A DNA stretch of 64,000 bases from Luteimonas endophytica (GCF_029887875.1 NZ_JARXRM010000043.1:200181-264180), one strand, 5' to 3'; shown: positions 8,572 through 24,082, counted from the stretch's first letter. Program-made: numbers and translations. Notes: generated by a model not told the origin, from the sequence alone.

Positions 8572-9600
8572 GTGCTCGGCGGCCAATGGCTCGACGGCCG
8601 TTCGACCCGCGCCCGGAGGGTGAGGCTGGAGCGGGCCGGTGACGACCGGCTTCGGATCGTCGATCTCGCCGACGGTGCGGAGACCTTCTGGCCGATGGCC
8701 GAGATCGAAGTGGGCGCGCGGCTGGGAGCCACGCCGCGGGTGCTGCGCCGCGCCGGCCACGGCCAGATCGAGTGTCCGGACTCGCCGGAGCTGGCGCAGT
8801 GGTTCCGCCGCCCGGCCGGTGGGATCGAGGCGGTCGCCGACTGGCTCGAGCGGCGCCGGCTGGCGATCCTGGGCGCCGCCGCGGCCGCGGCGCTGTTCGC
8901 GTTCGCGTTTCTGCGCCTGGGGGTGCCCTGGGCGGCGGAACGGATCGCCGTAGCGATGCCGGTGGCGGTCGAGGCCGAGGTCAGCCGCCAGGCCGTGACG
9001 CTGCTGGAGCGCGGCCACCTGGCGCCGAGCCGGCTGCCGGCGGCGCGCCGCAGCGCCCTGCGTCGGCGGTTCGGGCAACTCGTGCAAGGCGAGCCGAGGC
9101 AGGCGGACATGCGCCTGCACTTCGCCCGCGCACCGGGCCTGGGCGCGAACGCCCTGGCGCTGCCGGATGGCAGGATCTACCTCACCGACGAACTGGTCGA
9201 ACTGGCGGCCGACGACGACGAGATCCTGGCCGTGCTGGCGCACGAGGCCGGGCACCATGTCCATCGCCACGGCATGCGCCAGGCGATCGAGAGTTCCTCG
9301 GTGCTGCTGGTGGTCGGGCTGGCCTTCGGCGATGTCTCCGGCTCGTCGCTGGCCGTGGCCCTGCCCACGGTGCTGCTCACCAGCGGCTACTCCAGGGGGC
9401 ACGAGCGCGAGGCCGACGCCTACGCCCTGGGGCTGCTGGGCAGGCGGGGGATTTCCCCGCGGGCCTTCGGCCGGATCATGCGCCGGCTCGCCGGCGACGA
9501 TGCCGCGCCTGCCGGGGCGGTGGGGTACCTGTCCACGCATCCGCCGACCGTGGAGCGGATCGAAGCCGCCGAGCGGGCGGGCCGCGGTCCCGGGGAGTAG
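8572..9600 (+). CDS. M48-family zinc metallopeptidase, membrane-anchored
   Basis: A 342-residue protein beginning at GTG 8572, two bases after the DUF898 stop. The N-terminal ~90 residues resemble a small cytoplasmic domain; one membrane helix follows ([18 protein letters not shown], about residues 97-114), then an M48 domain with zinc motif [10 protein letters not shown] near residue 223 and downstream glutamate in [16 protein letters not shown]. The C-terminal [10 protein letters not shown] is typical of M48 peptidases. Probable periplasmic quality-control protease. The GTG start is the first possible after the neighbour and keeps the frame open. Confidence 0.85.
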   Translation: MLGGQWLDGRSTRARRVRLERAGDDRLRIVDLADGAETFWPMAEIEVGARLGATPRVLRRAGHGQIECPDSPELAQWFRRPAGGIEAVADWLERRRLAILGAAAAAALFAFAFLRLGVPWAAERIAVAMPVAVEAEVSRQAVTLLERGHLAPSRLPAARRSALRRRFGQLVQGEPRQADMRLHFARAPGLGANALALPDGRIYLTDELVELAADDDEILAVLAHEAGHHVHRHGMRQAIESSSVLLVVGLAFGDVSGSSLAVALPTVLLTSGYSRGHEREADAYALGLLGRRGISPRAFGRIMRRLAGDDAAPAGAVGYLSTHPPTVERIEAAERAGRGPGE

Positions 9601-9641
9601 GGCCGAGGCGCGGGCGGATTCCCCCGGCCGGGCCGATGGCG

Positions 9642-9647
9642 TACAAT
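9642..9647 (+). promoter_or_regulatory. -10 box of the rpsP operon promoter
   Basis: TACAAT in GCGTACAATTCCC, 51 bp before rpsP, in the same sequence setting as the boxes before ffh and rplS. No convincing -35 hexamer is seen. Confidence 0.45.
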
Positions 9648-9697
9648 TCCCGGATTACCTCGCCGATCTGGCGACTGGGCAACACAGGAAAACCGAG

Positions 9698-9964
9698 ATG
9701 GTCAAGATCCGCCTGACCCGTGGCGGCGCCAAGAAGCGTCCGTTCTACCACATCATCGTCACCGATTCGCGCAGCGCGCGCGATGGCCGCAACATCGAGC
9801 GCGTTGGCTACTACAACCCGGTCGCCTCCGGCGCCGAGCAGCGCGTGGTGCTCGATACCGCCCGTGTCGACCACTGGGTCGGGCAGGGCGCGCAGATGAC
9901 CGACAAGGTCCGCAACCTGTACAGGGAAGCGGCCAAGGCGCAGCAGGGCCAGGCCGCGGCCTGA
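9698..9964 (+). CDS. rpsP: 30S ribosomal protein S16
   Basis: S16 is a primary 16S rRNA-binding protein. The 88-residue product has the conserved N-terminus [19 protein letters not shown], the [18 protein letters not shown] stretch, and a C-terminal Ala/Gln tail. It is the first gene of the conserved rpsP-rimM-trmD-rplS cluster; rimM begins 35 bp after its stop. Confidence 0.97.
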   Translation: MVKIRLTRGGAKKRPFYHIIVTDSRSARDGRNIERVGYYNPVASGAEQRVVLDTARVDHWVGQGAQMTDKVRNLYREAAKAQQGQAAA

Positions 9965-9999
9965 GCCCCGGGCCGCGCCTGGCGCACGGCCAAGCCCAG

Positions 10000-10515
10000 A
10001 TGAACGATCCCGGACGTCGCATCCTGCTGGGCAGGATCCACGGCGCCTTCGGCGTGCGCGGCGAGCTCAAGCTCGAGTCGTTCACCGACCCGCCGGAGCG
10101 CATTCTCCAGTATCGGCCGCTGATCCTGCGCGACCCGCGCGGGCAGGAGCGGGAGCTGCCGGGCGTCTCCGGCCGCCAGACCGCCAAGGGCATCGTGGCG
10201 CGGCTGCCCGAGGTCGAAGACCGCGACGCCGCCGAGGCGATGCGCGGCGCCGAACTGTTCGTGGCGCGCTCGGCGCTGCCGCCGCCCAGGCCCGGCGAGT
10301 ACTACTGGGTGGATCTGGAAGGACTGCGCGTGGAAACCCCGGACGGCGTGCCGCTCGGTCGGGTGGCCTATCTGTTCTCCACCGGTGCCAACGACGTGCT
10401 GGTGGCCCGCGACGGCGATCGCGAACGGATGATCCCGTTCGTCACGCCGGACTGCATCCGCGCGATCGACTTCGACGCCGGCCTGGTCGTGGCCGACTGG
10501 GACCCGGATTTCTAG
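10000..10515 (+). CDS. rimM: ribosome maturation factor RimM
   Basis: RimM binds S19 and assists 30S head maturation. The 171-residue protein has the N-terminal motif [18 protein letters not shown], the linker with [15 protein letters not shown], and the PRC-barrel end with DRERMIPFV and [16 protein letters not shown]. Length and position between rpsP and trmD are standard. Confidence 0.96.
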   Translation: MNDPGRRILLGRIHGAFGVRGELKLESFTDPPERILQYRPLILRDPRGQERELPGVSGRQTAKGIVARLPEVEDRDAAEAMRGAELFVARSALPPPRPGEYYWVDLEGLRVETPDGVPLGRVAYLFSTGANDVLVARDGDRERMIPFVTPDCIRAIDFDAGLVVADWDPDF

Positions 10516-10620
10516 CCCTCGAAGCGAGATTTCTGCAGCGTGGAGTGCGCTCCGCTGATCCGGGCTGCGGCGCCGACATGGCGGAGCGGGCCACGCGCCA
10601 CGGTACGCGGCCGTACCATT

Positions 10621-10644
10621 CCGATTCCCGATTCCCGATTCCCG
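10621..10644 (+). repeat. short tandem repeat (GATTCCC)n before trmD
   Basis: Three successive GATTCCC units (10623-10643) directly before the trmD start. The whole 133-bp rimM-trmD spacer is unusually long for this cluster. Comparable GATTCCC runs are scattered in xanthomonad genomes as far as I recall; copy number could vary by slippage. No ribosome-binding site is obvious in front of trmD, so the repeat may affect its translation. Confidence 0.6.
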
Positions 10645-10648
10645 CCCC

Positions 10649-11422
<774 letters not shown>

Positions 11423-11536
11423 CTACTAGCCGCGCAAGGGAAATTGCCGCTACAATACGCGGCTTGCCGTTCCATCCATGCCATGAGCGTGCGTCCACGT
11501 GCACCACGCCTACAACGACACCAACAGGCCAAGACC

Positions 11537-11992
11537 ATGACCACCAAGCCCTCCCTGAACACCCTGCTGCAGGATTTCGAGAAAGAGCAGGTGCTGCGCC
11601 AGCTGCCCGATTTCAGCCCCGGCGACACCGTCGTCGTCAACGTCAAGGTCAAGGAAGGCAACCGCGAGCGCGTGCAGGCCTACGAGGGCGTGGTCATCGC
11701 CAAGAAGAACGCCGGCCTCAATTCCTCCTTCACGGTTCGCAAGATCTCCCACGGTTTCGGCGTCGAGCGGGTGTTCCAGACCCACAGCGCCACGATCGAG
11801 TCGGTCGAGGTCAAGCGCCGCGGCGCGGTGCGCGCCGGCAAGCTGTACTACCTGCGTGGCCTGGAGGGCAAGAAGGCGCGCATCAAGGAAGATCTCTCGG
11901 CCCGCGCCAAGGCCAAGACCGCGAAGGCCAATGCCGACCTGCGCGAGGCGGCGGCCGCCGCCGCCGCTTCGCCGGCGCCCGCCGCCGAATAA
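11537..11992 (+). CDS. rplS: 50S ribosomal protein L19
   Basis: L19 lies at the 30S-50S interface. The 151-residue product has [31 protein letters not shown], and [10 protein letters not shown]...[18 protein letters not shown]. The last ~25 residues are an Ala/Pro-rich extension beyond the E. coli length, common in xanthomonads. The start at 11537 ([11 protein letters not shown]) is preferred to an upstream ATG at 11444. Its own TACAAT -10 box lies at 11451-11456. Confidence 0.96.
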   Translation: MTTKPSLNTLLQDFEKEQVLRQLPDFSPGDTVVVNVKVKEGNRERVQAYEGVVIAKKNAGLNSSFTVRKISHGFGVERVFQTHSATIESVEVKRRGAVRAGKLYYLRGLEGKKARIKEDLSARAKAKTAKANADLREAAAAAAASPAPAAE

Positions 11993-12011
11993 TCCGCTCG
12001 GGTTCTCGACC

Positions 12012-12035
12012 AACGGCCGCCTCCGGGCGGCCGTT
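12012..12035 (+). terminator. rho-independent terminator after rplS
   Basis: A perfect 10-bp stem, AACGGCCGCC and GGCGGCCGTT, around a TCCG tetraloop, 20 bp after the rplS stop. The T-run is short (TTCGCGTT), as often seen in high-GC genomes. Confidence 0.75.
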
Positions 12036-12147
12036 CGCGTTGGCGCCGCATCCGCCGCACGGCGCCGCAGGAACGCGTTCATCTCCCGTTGTTTCGGCGC
12101 AGGGTGCTGCTGCAATAGCATGCGCTGAACCAGGCGAGGAGCAGGGC

Positions 12148-12432
12148 ATGAAGACGATCGGATTGGGTTCGACGGTACGGTCGGGTTTGATGGTGCTGGC
12201 GGCCTCTGCCGCGTTGGCGGGCTGCGCCAGCGGTGGGCGCGGCAACGACGCCACGGTGCGCCTGAGCGACCGGCCGGAGTGCCATACCAGCCAGGCGGTC
12301 GACGACGCGCGCACCGGCGTGCGCGACCTGGTGGATCCGCGCTGCCGCCCGGAGGAGGCCACGATCTGGTCGAGCCGGGACGATGGTGCAGCGGACGAGA
12401 TCGACTTCCGCCGTCGCACCGGCGATGACTGA
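12148..12432 (+). CDS. small putative lipoprotein
   Basis: A 94-residue exported protein. The N-terminus has a positively charged start, a hydrophobic core (LMVLAASAALAG) and a lipobox ALAGC with Cys26, so it should be a lipoprotein. The mature part is hydrophilic with two cysteines and an Asp-rich end. No family is recognised. A strong Shine-Dalgarno (GGCGAGGAGCAGG) precedes the ATG. Confidence 0.7.
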   Translation: MKTIGLGSTVRSGLMVLAASAALAGCASGGRGNDATVRLSDRPECHTSQAVDDARTGVRDLVDPRCRPEEATIWSSRDDGAADEIDFRRRTGDD

Positions 12433-12450
12433 AAACCCGGCGTCGATGGC

Positions 12451-12849
12451 ATGACTCCGGCTGGTGAAAGCGTGCGCCTGGATCTGTGGCTCTGGGCCGC
12501 AAGATTCTTCAGGACCCGCAGCCTGGCCAAGCAGGCGGTGGAGACCGGCAAGGTCGATATCGGCGGCCAGCGCGCCAAGCCGGCGCGCGCGGTCCGCGTC
12601 GGCGACAGGCTGCGCATCGCGCGCGGCGAGGAAACCTTCGAGATCGAGGTGCTCGGCATCTCCGACACGCGCGGCCCGGCCCCGGTCGCCCGTGCGCTGT
12701 ATGCCGAGAGCGACGCCTCGTGCGCCGCGCGCGAAGCGCGGTTGGCGGAACTGCGCGCCGGCCGCGCCGGCTACCGGCCGCCGGAGGGCAAACCCGACAA
12801 GCGCGCGCGCCGGCTGATCCGCGCCCTCGGCGACATCGACGCGACCTAG
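12451..12849 (+). CDS. hslR: Hsp15-like S4-domain RNA-binding protein
   Basis: HslR (Hsp15) binds stalled 50S subunits carrying nascent chains after heat stress. The 132-residue protein has the S4 motif VRLDLWLWAARFFRTRSLAKQAVETGKVDIGG, then GDRLRIARGEETFEIEVLGI, and a basic tail with KPDKRARRLIRAL. Length and order match the family. It converges with katG across a repeat-rich spacer. Confidence 0.88.
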   Translation: MTPAGESVRLDLWLWAARFFRTRSLAKQAVETGKVDIGGQRAKPARAVRVGDRLRIARGEETFEIEVLGISDTRGPAPVARALYAESDASCAAREARLAELRAGRAGYRPPEGKPDKRARRLIRALGDIDAT

Positions 12850-12891
12850 CTCGCCGCCGCGGCGGCGCCCCGCAGGAGCCCGCCGCGCCCC

Positions 12892-12935
12892 TGTTGGAGC
12901 GTGCCATGCCTGTAGGAGCGTGCCATGCACGCGAA
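12892..12935 (+). repeat. REP-like elements between hslR and katG
   Basis: Two head-to-tail units, TGTTGGAGCGTGCCATGCC (12892-12910) and TGTAGGAGCGTGCCATGC followed by ACGCGAAGG (12911-12937). The second matches 3932-3953 in opposite orientation with one mismatch in 22. They sit between convergent genes, the usual place for REP elements. The rest of the 12850-13014 spacer is GC-rich and has no clear terminator. Confidence 0.65.
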
Positions 12936-13014
12936 GGCCGGCGTGGTCGGCCGTGCCCGGATTCCCCAGCCAACCGGCCGGAGGAACCCGCGCCCTACGC
13001 GGCCATGGGCCGCG

Positions 13015-15360
<2,346 letters not shown>

Positions 15361-15422
15361 TTAAGCGAAAGAGAGAATAGTTGGAGGCTATCGATCCGGG
15401 TCTACGACGCGATCACCGGCCC

Positions 15423-18400
15423 CTAGCGCATGATGTCGAAATCGCCCGCCAGCACGCGATCGAGCCGGCCGCTGCGCCAGCCGCGCCTGTTGTCCCGGAC
15501 CAGCGGCGCGGGTTCGCCCCGGTAGCGGCGGCAGATCGGCGGCGGGGCGGCCGCCAGTGGATCCTCCGGCGCCCCATCCGCACCACCGGGGCTGGCCGGC
15601 GTCACCGTCACCTGCACCGCCAGACGCTCGGTGCCGCCGCGCTCGTCGTCGATCTCCAGCACGTGCAGGCCGGCCTCCGCCGCGAGTAGCCGGTAGGCAG
15701 CGAACCCGGAGACCGCAAGCCGCGCACGGCAGCGCTGCGCATCCTGCTCGACGACCTCGATCTGCATGCCGCGCCGCTCCCCCCAGCCCAGGTACATGCC
15801 CAGCAGGCGCTGCCACCACCGGCGGATTGTCGGGGCCCGGCGCGCGAGCTCCGCGTCGCTCGCACCCAAGGCGAGTTCGGCATCCTGCGGGCGCCCCTGC
15901 TCGAGGTCCTCGACTGCGAACTCCAGCAGGAACAGCAGCTGCGCCAGCCGCGCCGGAAGCGTGCCTTCGGCGCCACGGCGCAGCCGCTCGAGCATGCGCG
16001 CCGCGCCGGCGAGGGCGGTTTCGATGCGGTCGCGCCGCTCGATCCGGTCGAGCACCCCGAACCGGCCCGGATCGGCCCAGAAACCGGCATCGTTCATCGC
16101 TGCGAAGTCCGCTTCGCGGGCGGCGGCCCACGGCTCCGCCGAGAGGCGGGCCGCCAGCGCCTCGACGTGCGGTTCCAGGGCGGCGGCAGGCAGCGGCGCG
16201 TCCTGGGCCGCGTCCACCAGCGTGCGCAGGTCCGCCGCCGGAGCGGGCGGCGGTGCCTGGGCGGCGGAGGCGTCGGGATCGATGAACTCCACGTCCAGCC
16301 GGTCGCCGGCGCCGCGCACGAACAGGAACTGCCCGCCCTCCGGAGCGCGGTGCTCGACGATGCTGCGCGCCAGCGGTGCCAGCAGGTGATCCTCGATCGC
16401 GCGGCGCAGCGGCCGCGCGCCGAGATCCGGGGTGAAGCCGCGGTCGAGCAGGAACTCGATCGCGGACGGCTCCCATTCCACCGCCCAGTCGCGGCTGCGC
16501 AGGCCGCGGCGCTCCAGGGCGCGCGCGAGTTCCTTGTGCAGAATGCCGCGCATCGCCGCGCGGTCGAGAGGGCGGAACAGGACTACCCGGTCGAGCCGGT
16601 TGAGGAACTCGCGGCGGAATGTTTCGTAGAGCGCCTTCTCCACTGCGCTGCGCGAGTAACCGCCGGTGCTGGCGGTGAAGCCGGGCCCGGCGCCGCGGGC
16701 GATGGTGGAGCCGACGTTGCTGGTGAGGATGATGATGCTGTGGCGGAAATCGGCGGTGTTGCCGTGCTGGTCGCCCAGGCGCCCATCGTCGAACACCTGC
16801 AGGAACAGGTCCCAGACGTTCGGGTGCGCCTTCTCGAACTCGTCCAGCAGCACCACCGAGAACGGCTGCTCGCGGATTCGCGAAACCAGCGAGCGCGCGC
16901 CGCCCTGTTCGCCGCGGCCGCCGGCGGTCAGGCGGTGGGCCGAGTCGGGCGCCTGGAACTCGCTCATGTCCAGCCTGAGCAGCCGCTCGTCGCTGCCGAA
17001 CAGGAGCTCGCCCAGCGCCTTGGCCAGCTCGGTCTTGCCGGTGCCGGTGGGGCCGGCGAACAGGAACACCCCGATCGGGCGGCGGCTGTCGGTGAGGCCG
17101 GCCTTGAGCATGGCGATGCGGTCCACGAGGCATTCGACGGCCTCGTCCTGGCCGACCACGCGCCTGCGGAAGAACTCGCGCAGGCCGTCGAGCGAGAGCC
17201 GCTGGCGCTGGTCGATCACCTCCATCGGCATGCCGCTGCGCTGGCCGACCGCGAGCAGCAGCGTGTTGCCGTCGATCGGCAGCGCCGGTGGTTCCTGCTG
17301 GCGCGCCAGTGCGAGCGCGTCGTCGAGCAGGCGCAGGCTGCGCCCGGGTTCGTGCTGGTCCGGGAAATACTGCGCGGCGATGCGCAGCGCCTCGGCCAGC
17401 GCGCCGGCATCGATCGCGTCCTGCCCGCAGAGCGCCCGCGCGGACCGCGCCCACTGCCCGGCGATGTCGGCCAGCGCCGCCTCGCTGGCCGGGGCCAGCG
17501 GGTGAACGTCGAACAGCCTCGCCACCGCCGGCCGCGAGAGCAGCAGCTGCGCCTGCTGCCGGGGCGTGATCTCGCCGGCCAGCAGCAGTTCGCCGCGCTC
17601 GATCGCGGGAAGCAGCAGGTCGAGGATTCCGCGCGGATCGTTGGCGTGGCTGCCCTTGTGCAGCAGATCGAAGAAGTCGGGCACCCGCCACAGCGCGCGC
17701 GGGCGCTGCAGCACCTCGAGCATGCCGCGCAGCCGCCCCTCGAGCTCTCCAATGTATTTCTGCCCTGCCAGCACGTCGGCCGCGGACGCCTCGAACACCA
17801 GCCAGCCGTCCTGTTGCAGACGCGTGCACAGCAGATCCAGCAGGACGGACTTGCCGACCCCCGGCTCGCCGGCGAGCAGCTGCGGGCGGGGAGCCGGCTC
17901 GCTGAAGCGCGCATGCAGCTCGTCGATCGCTTCGCGCAGCGCATCGTGCTCGAAGCGGGGCGCCGCCGGCGCACGCGCACCCAGCCGGCCGATACCGCCG
18001 AGGACGCGGCGCTCGCGGTGCGCGGCCAGCGCGGCGGTGACCGCGTCGATCGATGGCTGCAGCACCGGCTCGCGGAAGCGCTCGAGCGTGGTCTTGATCT
18101 CCTCGAGCCGCGGCTCTTCCGCATCCGAGGGCACGGAGGGCGCGGCGCCGCCCGCCGGCAACGCGGCCGCACGGCGCAGGTAGCGGCGAAGATCGTCGCG
18201 GATCCCGCCGTAGTCCCACCACCACTCGCGCGCGGCCATCGCGACCTCGGGCAGCGTCGAGGCGTCGGCCAGCGTCTGAAGGTAGTCGAGTACGAAATGC
18301 AGGGCATAGGCGCCCAGCTGCGGGATCGATGCGGCGACGGCGCGCGGGTCGATATCGTCGCGCTGGCGCAGCGCGGCGCCGGCCATCGACGGCAGCACGT

Positions 18401-18734
18401 AACCCGGACCGGCGAGGCATTCGAGCACGCGTCCGGCGCTGAAGCCTGCGCCGGCCAGCAGGGCGACACCCGCGTTGAACGGCTCCAGCTGCTGCAGGTC
18501 GGCGGGCCGCTGGATCGCTTCGTCGTCGGCTTCGATCGCGCGTTTGAGGGCCTGCACCCGATCCTCGGCCTCGGCGGGTGCCTGGGACGCCTCCGGAGGC
18601 GTCGCCGACGGATCGGGGCCGGGCGTCGCCATGCCCGGGCGCGTGCCGCCATCCGCTGCACGGGGGCGCCGGAGCCACGCGAACGTGGCCAACGCCCCCG
18701 CGCCCACGCCGACGGCGAAGAGCAGAAATTCCAT
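15423..18734 (-). CDS. membrane-anchored Clp-like double AAA ATPase
   Basis: A 1,103-residue protein with an N-terminal membrane helix (FLLFAVGVGAGALATFAWL, residues 3-21), then about 250 residues of unknown helical region and two AAA modules. D1 has Walker A GEPGVGKS near residue 290, but the expected 'hhhhDEIH' Walker B is replaced by ALWRVPDFFDLLHKG, so D1 may not hydrolyse ATP. D2 is complete: GPTGTGKTELAKA near 558, VVLLDEFEKAHPNVWD, then a ClpB-type D2-small domain. The last ~270 residues are unlike ClpA/B. It is not ClpB or ClpA; a remodelling role at the membrane is inferred. It precedes katG in the same direction. Confidence 0.75.
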   Translation of the reverse strand: MEFLLFAVGVGAGALATFAWLRRPRAADGGTRPGMATPGPDPSATPPEASQAPAEAEDRVQALKRAIEADDEAIQRPADLQQLEPFNAGVALLAGAGFSAGRVLECLAGPGYVLPSMAGAALRQRDDIDPRAVAASIPQLGAYALHFVLDYLQTLADASTLPEVAMAAREWWWDYGGIRDDLRRYLRRAAALPAGGAAPSVPSDAEEPRLEEIKTTLERFREPVLQPSIDAVTAALAAHRERRVLGGIGRLGARAPAAPRFEHDALREAIDELHARFSEPAPRPQLLAGEPGVGKSVLLDLLCTRLQQDGWLVFEASAADVLAGQKYIGELEGRLRGMLEVLQRPRALWRVPDFFDLLHKGSHANDPRGILDLLLPAIERGELLLAGEITPRQQAQLLLSRPAVARLFDVHPLAPASEAALADIAGQWARSARALCGQDAIDAGALAEALRIAAQYFPDQHEPGRSLRLLDDALALARQQEPPALPIDGNTLLLAVGQRSGMPMEVIDQRQRLSLDGLREFFRRRVVGQDEAVECLVDRIAMLKAGLTDSRRPIGVFLFAGPTGTGKTELAKALGELLFGSDERLLRLDMSEFQAPDSAHRLTAGGRGEQGGARSLVSRIREQPFSVVLLDEFEKAHPNVWDLFLQVFDDGRLGDQHGNTADFRHSIIILTSNVGSTIARGAGPGFTASTGGYSRSAVEKALYETFRREFLNRLDRVVLFRPLDRAAMRGILHKELARALERRGLRSRDWAVEWEPSAIEFLLDRGFTPDLGARPLRRAIEDHLLAPLARSIVEHRAPEGGQFLFVRGAGDRLDVEFIDPDASAAQAPPPAPAADLRTLVDAAQDAPLPAAALEPHVEALAARLSAEPWAAAREADFAAMNDAGFWADPGRFGVLDRIERRDRIETALAGAARMLERLRRGAEGTLPARLAQLLFLLEFAVEDLEQGRPQDAELALGASDAELARRAPTIRRWWQRLLGMYLGWGERRGMQIEVVEQDAQRCRARLAVSGFAAYRLLAAEAGLHVLEIDDERGGTERLAVQVTVTPASPGGADGAPEDPLAAAPPPICRRYRGEPAPLVRDNRRGWRSGRLDRVLAGDFDIMR

Positions 18735-18784
18735 GGACTTTCCCCGCGATGCCCGCGGGCAAGTCTAGACGAGGTCGCGCCGGC

Positions 18785-21409
<2,625 letters not shown>

Positions 21410-21553
21410 CTGATTCAATGATTTATGAACTTCGCGTTCTGTGGAGTGCGGACAAGTATGGACAGGTGAAGCCAAGTAGAGACACGTCCACGTAGCTCCA
21501 GTGGTCCGCGTTACGGTAGATTCCGGTTTAGCGTCTTAATCGCGGAGCTACAC

Positions 21554-23047
21554 ATGGAAGGAAAGCAGTCCCGGAGGGTGGCCCTCACTGCCACCATGGT
21601 CAAGGAGCAGCTCTCGATTGCCCGCATCCCAGTGATCGGAGCTACGGGCAAGATCGTCAAGTTTGCCCCGAATGCCGAACAGAAGCGCTATGTCGTCTTC
21701 GACGCCCACCGAGACGCCCCGGTTGGCTTCGGGGTGGCGGTCAATCGCACCAGCATGAGCTACATCCTTCAGCGGCGGGTCGGTGCCCGGGTCATGAAGG
21801 CCACGATCGGCAACTGCAGGGACATCCCGCTGGCTAAGGCCAGGGAGGACGCCAAGGCAGCCCTGGAAGCGATGCGGAACACCGGCCGCACGCCTGCCGA
21901 AGCACGCGAGGTCTCCAAGGGCGAAATCCACGTTGCCAGCATGACGGTCGCTGAGTGCATAGCCCTGTATCGCAAGCACCTAGTCGAGCGTGCTCAGCCG
22001 GCCAAGGACAGCAGCTTGCGCGGCCTCGAGCAGGCGCTCCGGCGGTTGGGTAGGCCGGGAGTCGACCTGGCAAACCAGAAGGTCGGCGACCTGGTCACCG
22101 AGAAGCGGATCCTGGAAGCGTTCGACACGCTCGCCCGCGGCAAACGGGCCCTGGTGACGGGCACCAAGAGAGCCAACCCGGACACGAAGGCCTATGAGCG
22201 TCCCACCATCACGACCGCCGAACTGACCTTCCGCTGGGCGAGTAGGGCGGTTGACTACTGCATGACCCGGGAGCGCCGGATCGCTGCCAACGCCGGACGC
22301 GCGCCATCGCTACAAACCAACCCGTTCCAGGTTCTGCGCGATGAGGGGCGCTATCGAACCAAGAAGCAGCTGGAGGAACACTACGAGGCCACGGGCGCCC
22401 GGAACCCGCTACAGCTACGTGATGGGTCGCTGGGGCGCTTCTTGGAGGCACTATGGGAAAAGCGGAAGGTCCCCAACCACCGCACGGCGTGTGACTACCT
22501 GTTTTTGACGCTGCTGTGGGGCACCCGCAGAGGCGAGGCTGCTCCCCTGCGGTGGCGCCATCGGATCACGAAGGAGGAAGCGAGCGTGTGCTCCTGGGTG
22601 GATCTGGAGGCGGGTTGGGTCTCGTTCTTCGATACCAAGAATGGGACTACCCACACCCTGCCACTCGCACCGGCAGCCAGACGGATCCTGGTGCTACGGG
22701 AGGAGGCTTCGCAGGAGGCCGCTTCGCCTTGGGTGTTCCCTGCACGCAGCAGCAAGGCGACCCAAGGACATTACCTGGACAGCAAGGCAATCCTAGAAGG
22801 GCTCAAGAAGAATGGCGGGATCCAGGAGTTGCGCACTCACGACCTGAGGCGCACCTTTGCGACTGTGGCCGAAGAGATGACGTCATACGCAGTGGTGAAG
22901 AGGCTGCTCAACCATCGCGATCTGCGTGATGTGACGGGGCGGTATTCCAGGGTGGATGAAGACAGACTATTGGAGGAGTTGACGAGAGTGGAGAGCGCTA
23001 TGCTTCGGTCAGCGCCGTATGTTGCGGTGGCTGCACTGCCTGTCTAG
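21554..23047 (+). CDS. tyrosine integrase (mutS-site)
   Basis: A 497-residue tyrosine recombinase, probably responsible for insertion at mutS. An N-terminal arm-binding region resembling DUF4102 (residues ~25-110) is followed by a SAM-like core-binding domain and the catalytic domain. Active-site residues are visible: Arg in GTRRGEAAPLRW, Lys in DTKNGTTHTLPL, His-x-x-Arg in THDLRRTFAT, His in LLNHRD and Tyr in TGRYSRV. It is transcribed away from attL, 200 bp from it. The intervening DNA (21410-21553) contains short GGACA/AAGTA repeats that could be arm sites; no excisionase was found directly beside it. Confidence 0.92.
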   Translation: MEGKQSRRVALTATMVKEQLSIARIPVIGATGKIVKFAPNAEQKRYVVFDAHRDAPVGFGVAVNRTSMSYILQRRVGARVMKATIGNCRDIPLAKAREDAKAALEAMRNTGRTPAEAREVSKGEIHVASMTVAECIALYRKHLVERAQPAKDSSLRGLEQALRRLGRPGVDLANQKVGDLVTEKRILEAFDTLARGKRALVTGTKRANPDTKAYERPTITTAELTFRWASRAVDYCMTRERRIAANAGRAPSLQTNPFQVLRDEGRYRTKKQLEEHYEATGARNPLQLRDGSLGRFLEALWEKRKVPNHRTACDYLFLTLLWGTRRGEAAPLRWRHRITKEEASVCSWVDLEAGWVSFFDTKNGTTHTLPLAPAARRILVLREEASQEAASPWVFPARSSKATQGHYLDSKAILEGLKKNGGIQELRTHDLRRTFATVAEEMTSYAVVKRLLNHRDLRDVTGRYSRVDEDRLLEELTRVESAMLRSAPYVAVAALPV

Positions 23048-23065
23048 GAAGCTACTGGAGCAGTC

Positions 23066-24082
23066 ATGAAACCGATCAAGGATCGATATGCGCGTCTATG
23101 GGAGGCGTCAATCGTTATTGCGCTGCGAGATATGCAGTGGAAGCTTCGGCTTCCTGCAGCCTTCCCCGAACCATACCTTCCAATTTCCGGGGGGCTGGAG
23201 AGAAGTGGCGCAGATGCCGCGCTACGTATAAAAGGCCGGTTGTTTTTCTTCGAGATCAAGGCGGATCGCTTCAAAATCAAAGAAGAGTGGAATAAGAAGA
23301 GGGGGAGTAGGAAATCAAAGCTCGCCTTTCGCTCAGCCAGAAAGGCCATGCTTCTCTATGGCACCGCAAAGATGCCTCCACATCTGCCCCGCACTTTGCA
23401 CCAGTCGCTCCGCTGCCACCATTTCATCTATTGGTCGCCGACAACGCAGGGAAGGCCGCGGCGGGGCAACATTACTGTGGATCCGTATTTGCTAGCAACA
23501 ATTCGGGAAAAGCTTGGGAACCTTCGTCGGACTCAAGCGGCAAGCAATGCCATCGTCAATGCTTATCAACTGGGCCTAGTTGCAGACGGACAATTTGCTG
23601 GCGATCTCTCAACGGCAAACGTCTTTTTCGCTCCAATGACGGAGTTGACTCTTGTGGGCGAGCAGAGGGCCGCCTTGGTGCGGACCGCGCCTGGTGGTGA
23701 GATGTTCTGGTCTCACTTGGGCCTAGAGTTGGACGAGTTCAAGCAGTATCTCCAGGCGCTCTTCGCCAGCCAGGGAAAGGTGAGCGAGAGAATAAATGCT
23801 GTCGTGATGTCGGCTGAAGGAGAGTTTTTTCAACACATCACTGATACATCGCAACTCGAAAACATATTCTTTCCGCGCCAAGAGGCGGAAATGTCCACGG
23901 ATCAGGGGCGTGTAAAGCGGGAATTCGCAGCGATTGTTGATTCATCCAGGAGGCAGGGCGCTCTGCACGAAAACGCTCGCAGGATTAGTAAAGATACTCA
24001 CTTGCGTGCCGACCCGGATGCAAACGTGGACGTCGAGGGTGGGGCTGCCCCCAATCGGCCGCGACCACGACGGCCCGTTTGA
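23066..24082 (+). CDS. putative PD-(D/E)XK nuclease-like protein
   Basis: A 338-residue protein of no recognised family. Residues ~48-75 contain GADAALRIKG followed by LFFFEIKAD, which fits the nuclease pattern D-x(n)-E-x-K, and a basic stretch follows. The rest is mixed alpha/beta with a Pro/Arg-rich C-terminus. It starts 18 bp after the integrase stop, and its codon use is AT-richer than the integrase, as in recently acquired cargo. The nuclease reading is inference from the motif; a defence role is inferred from location. Confidence 0.6.
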   Translation: MKPIKDRYARLWEASIVIALRDMQWKLRLPAAFPEPYLPISGGLERSGADAALRIKGRLFFFEIKADRFKIKEEWNKKRGSRKSKLAFRSARKAMLLYGTAKMPPHLPRTLHQSLRCHHFIYWSPTTQGRPRRGNITVDPYLLATIREKLGNLRRTQAASNAIVNAYQLGLVADGQFAGDLSTANVFFAPMTELTLVGEQRAALVRTAPGGEMFWSHLGLELDEFKQYLQALFASQGKVSERINAVVMSAEGEFFQHITDTSQLENIFFPRQEAEMSTDQGRVKREFAAIVDSSRRQGALHENARRISKDTHLRADPDANVDVEGGAAPNRPRPRRPV

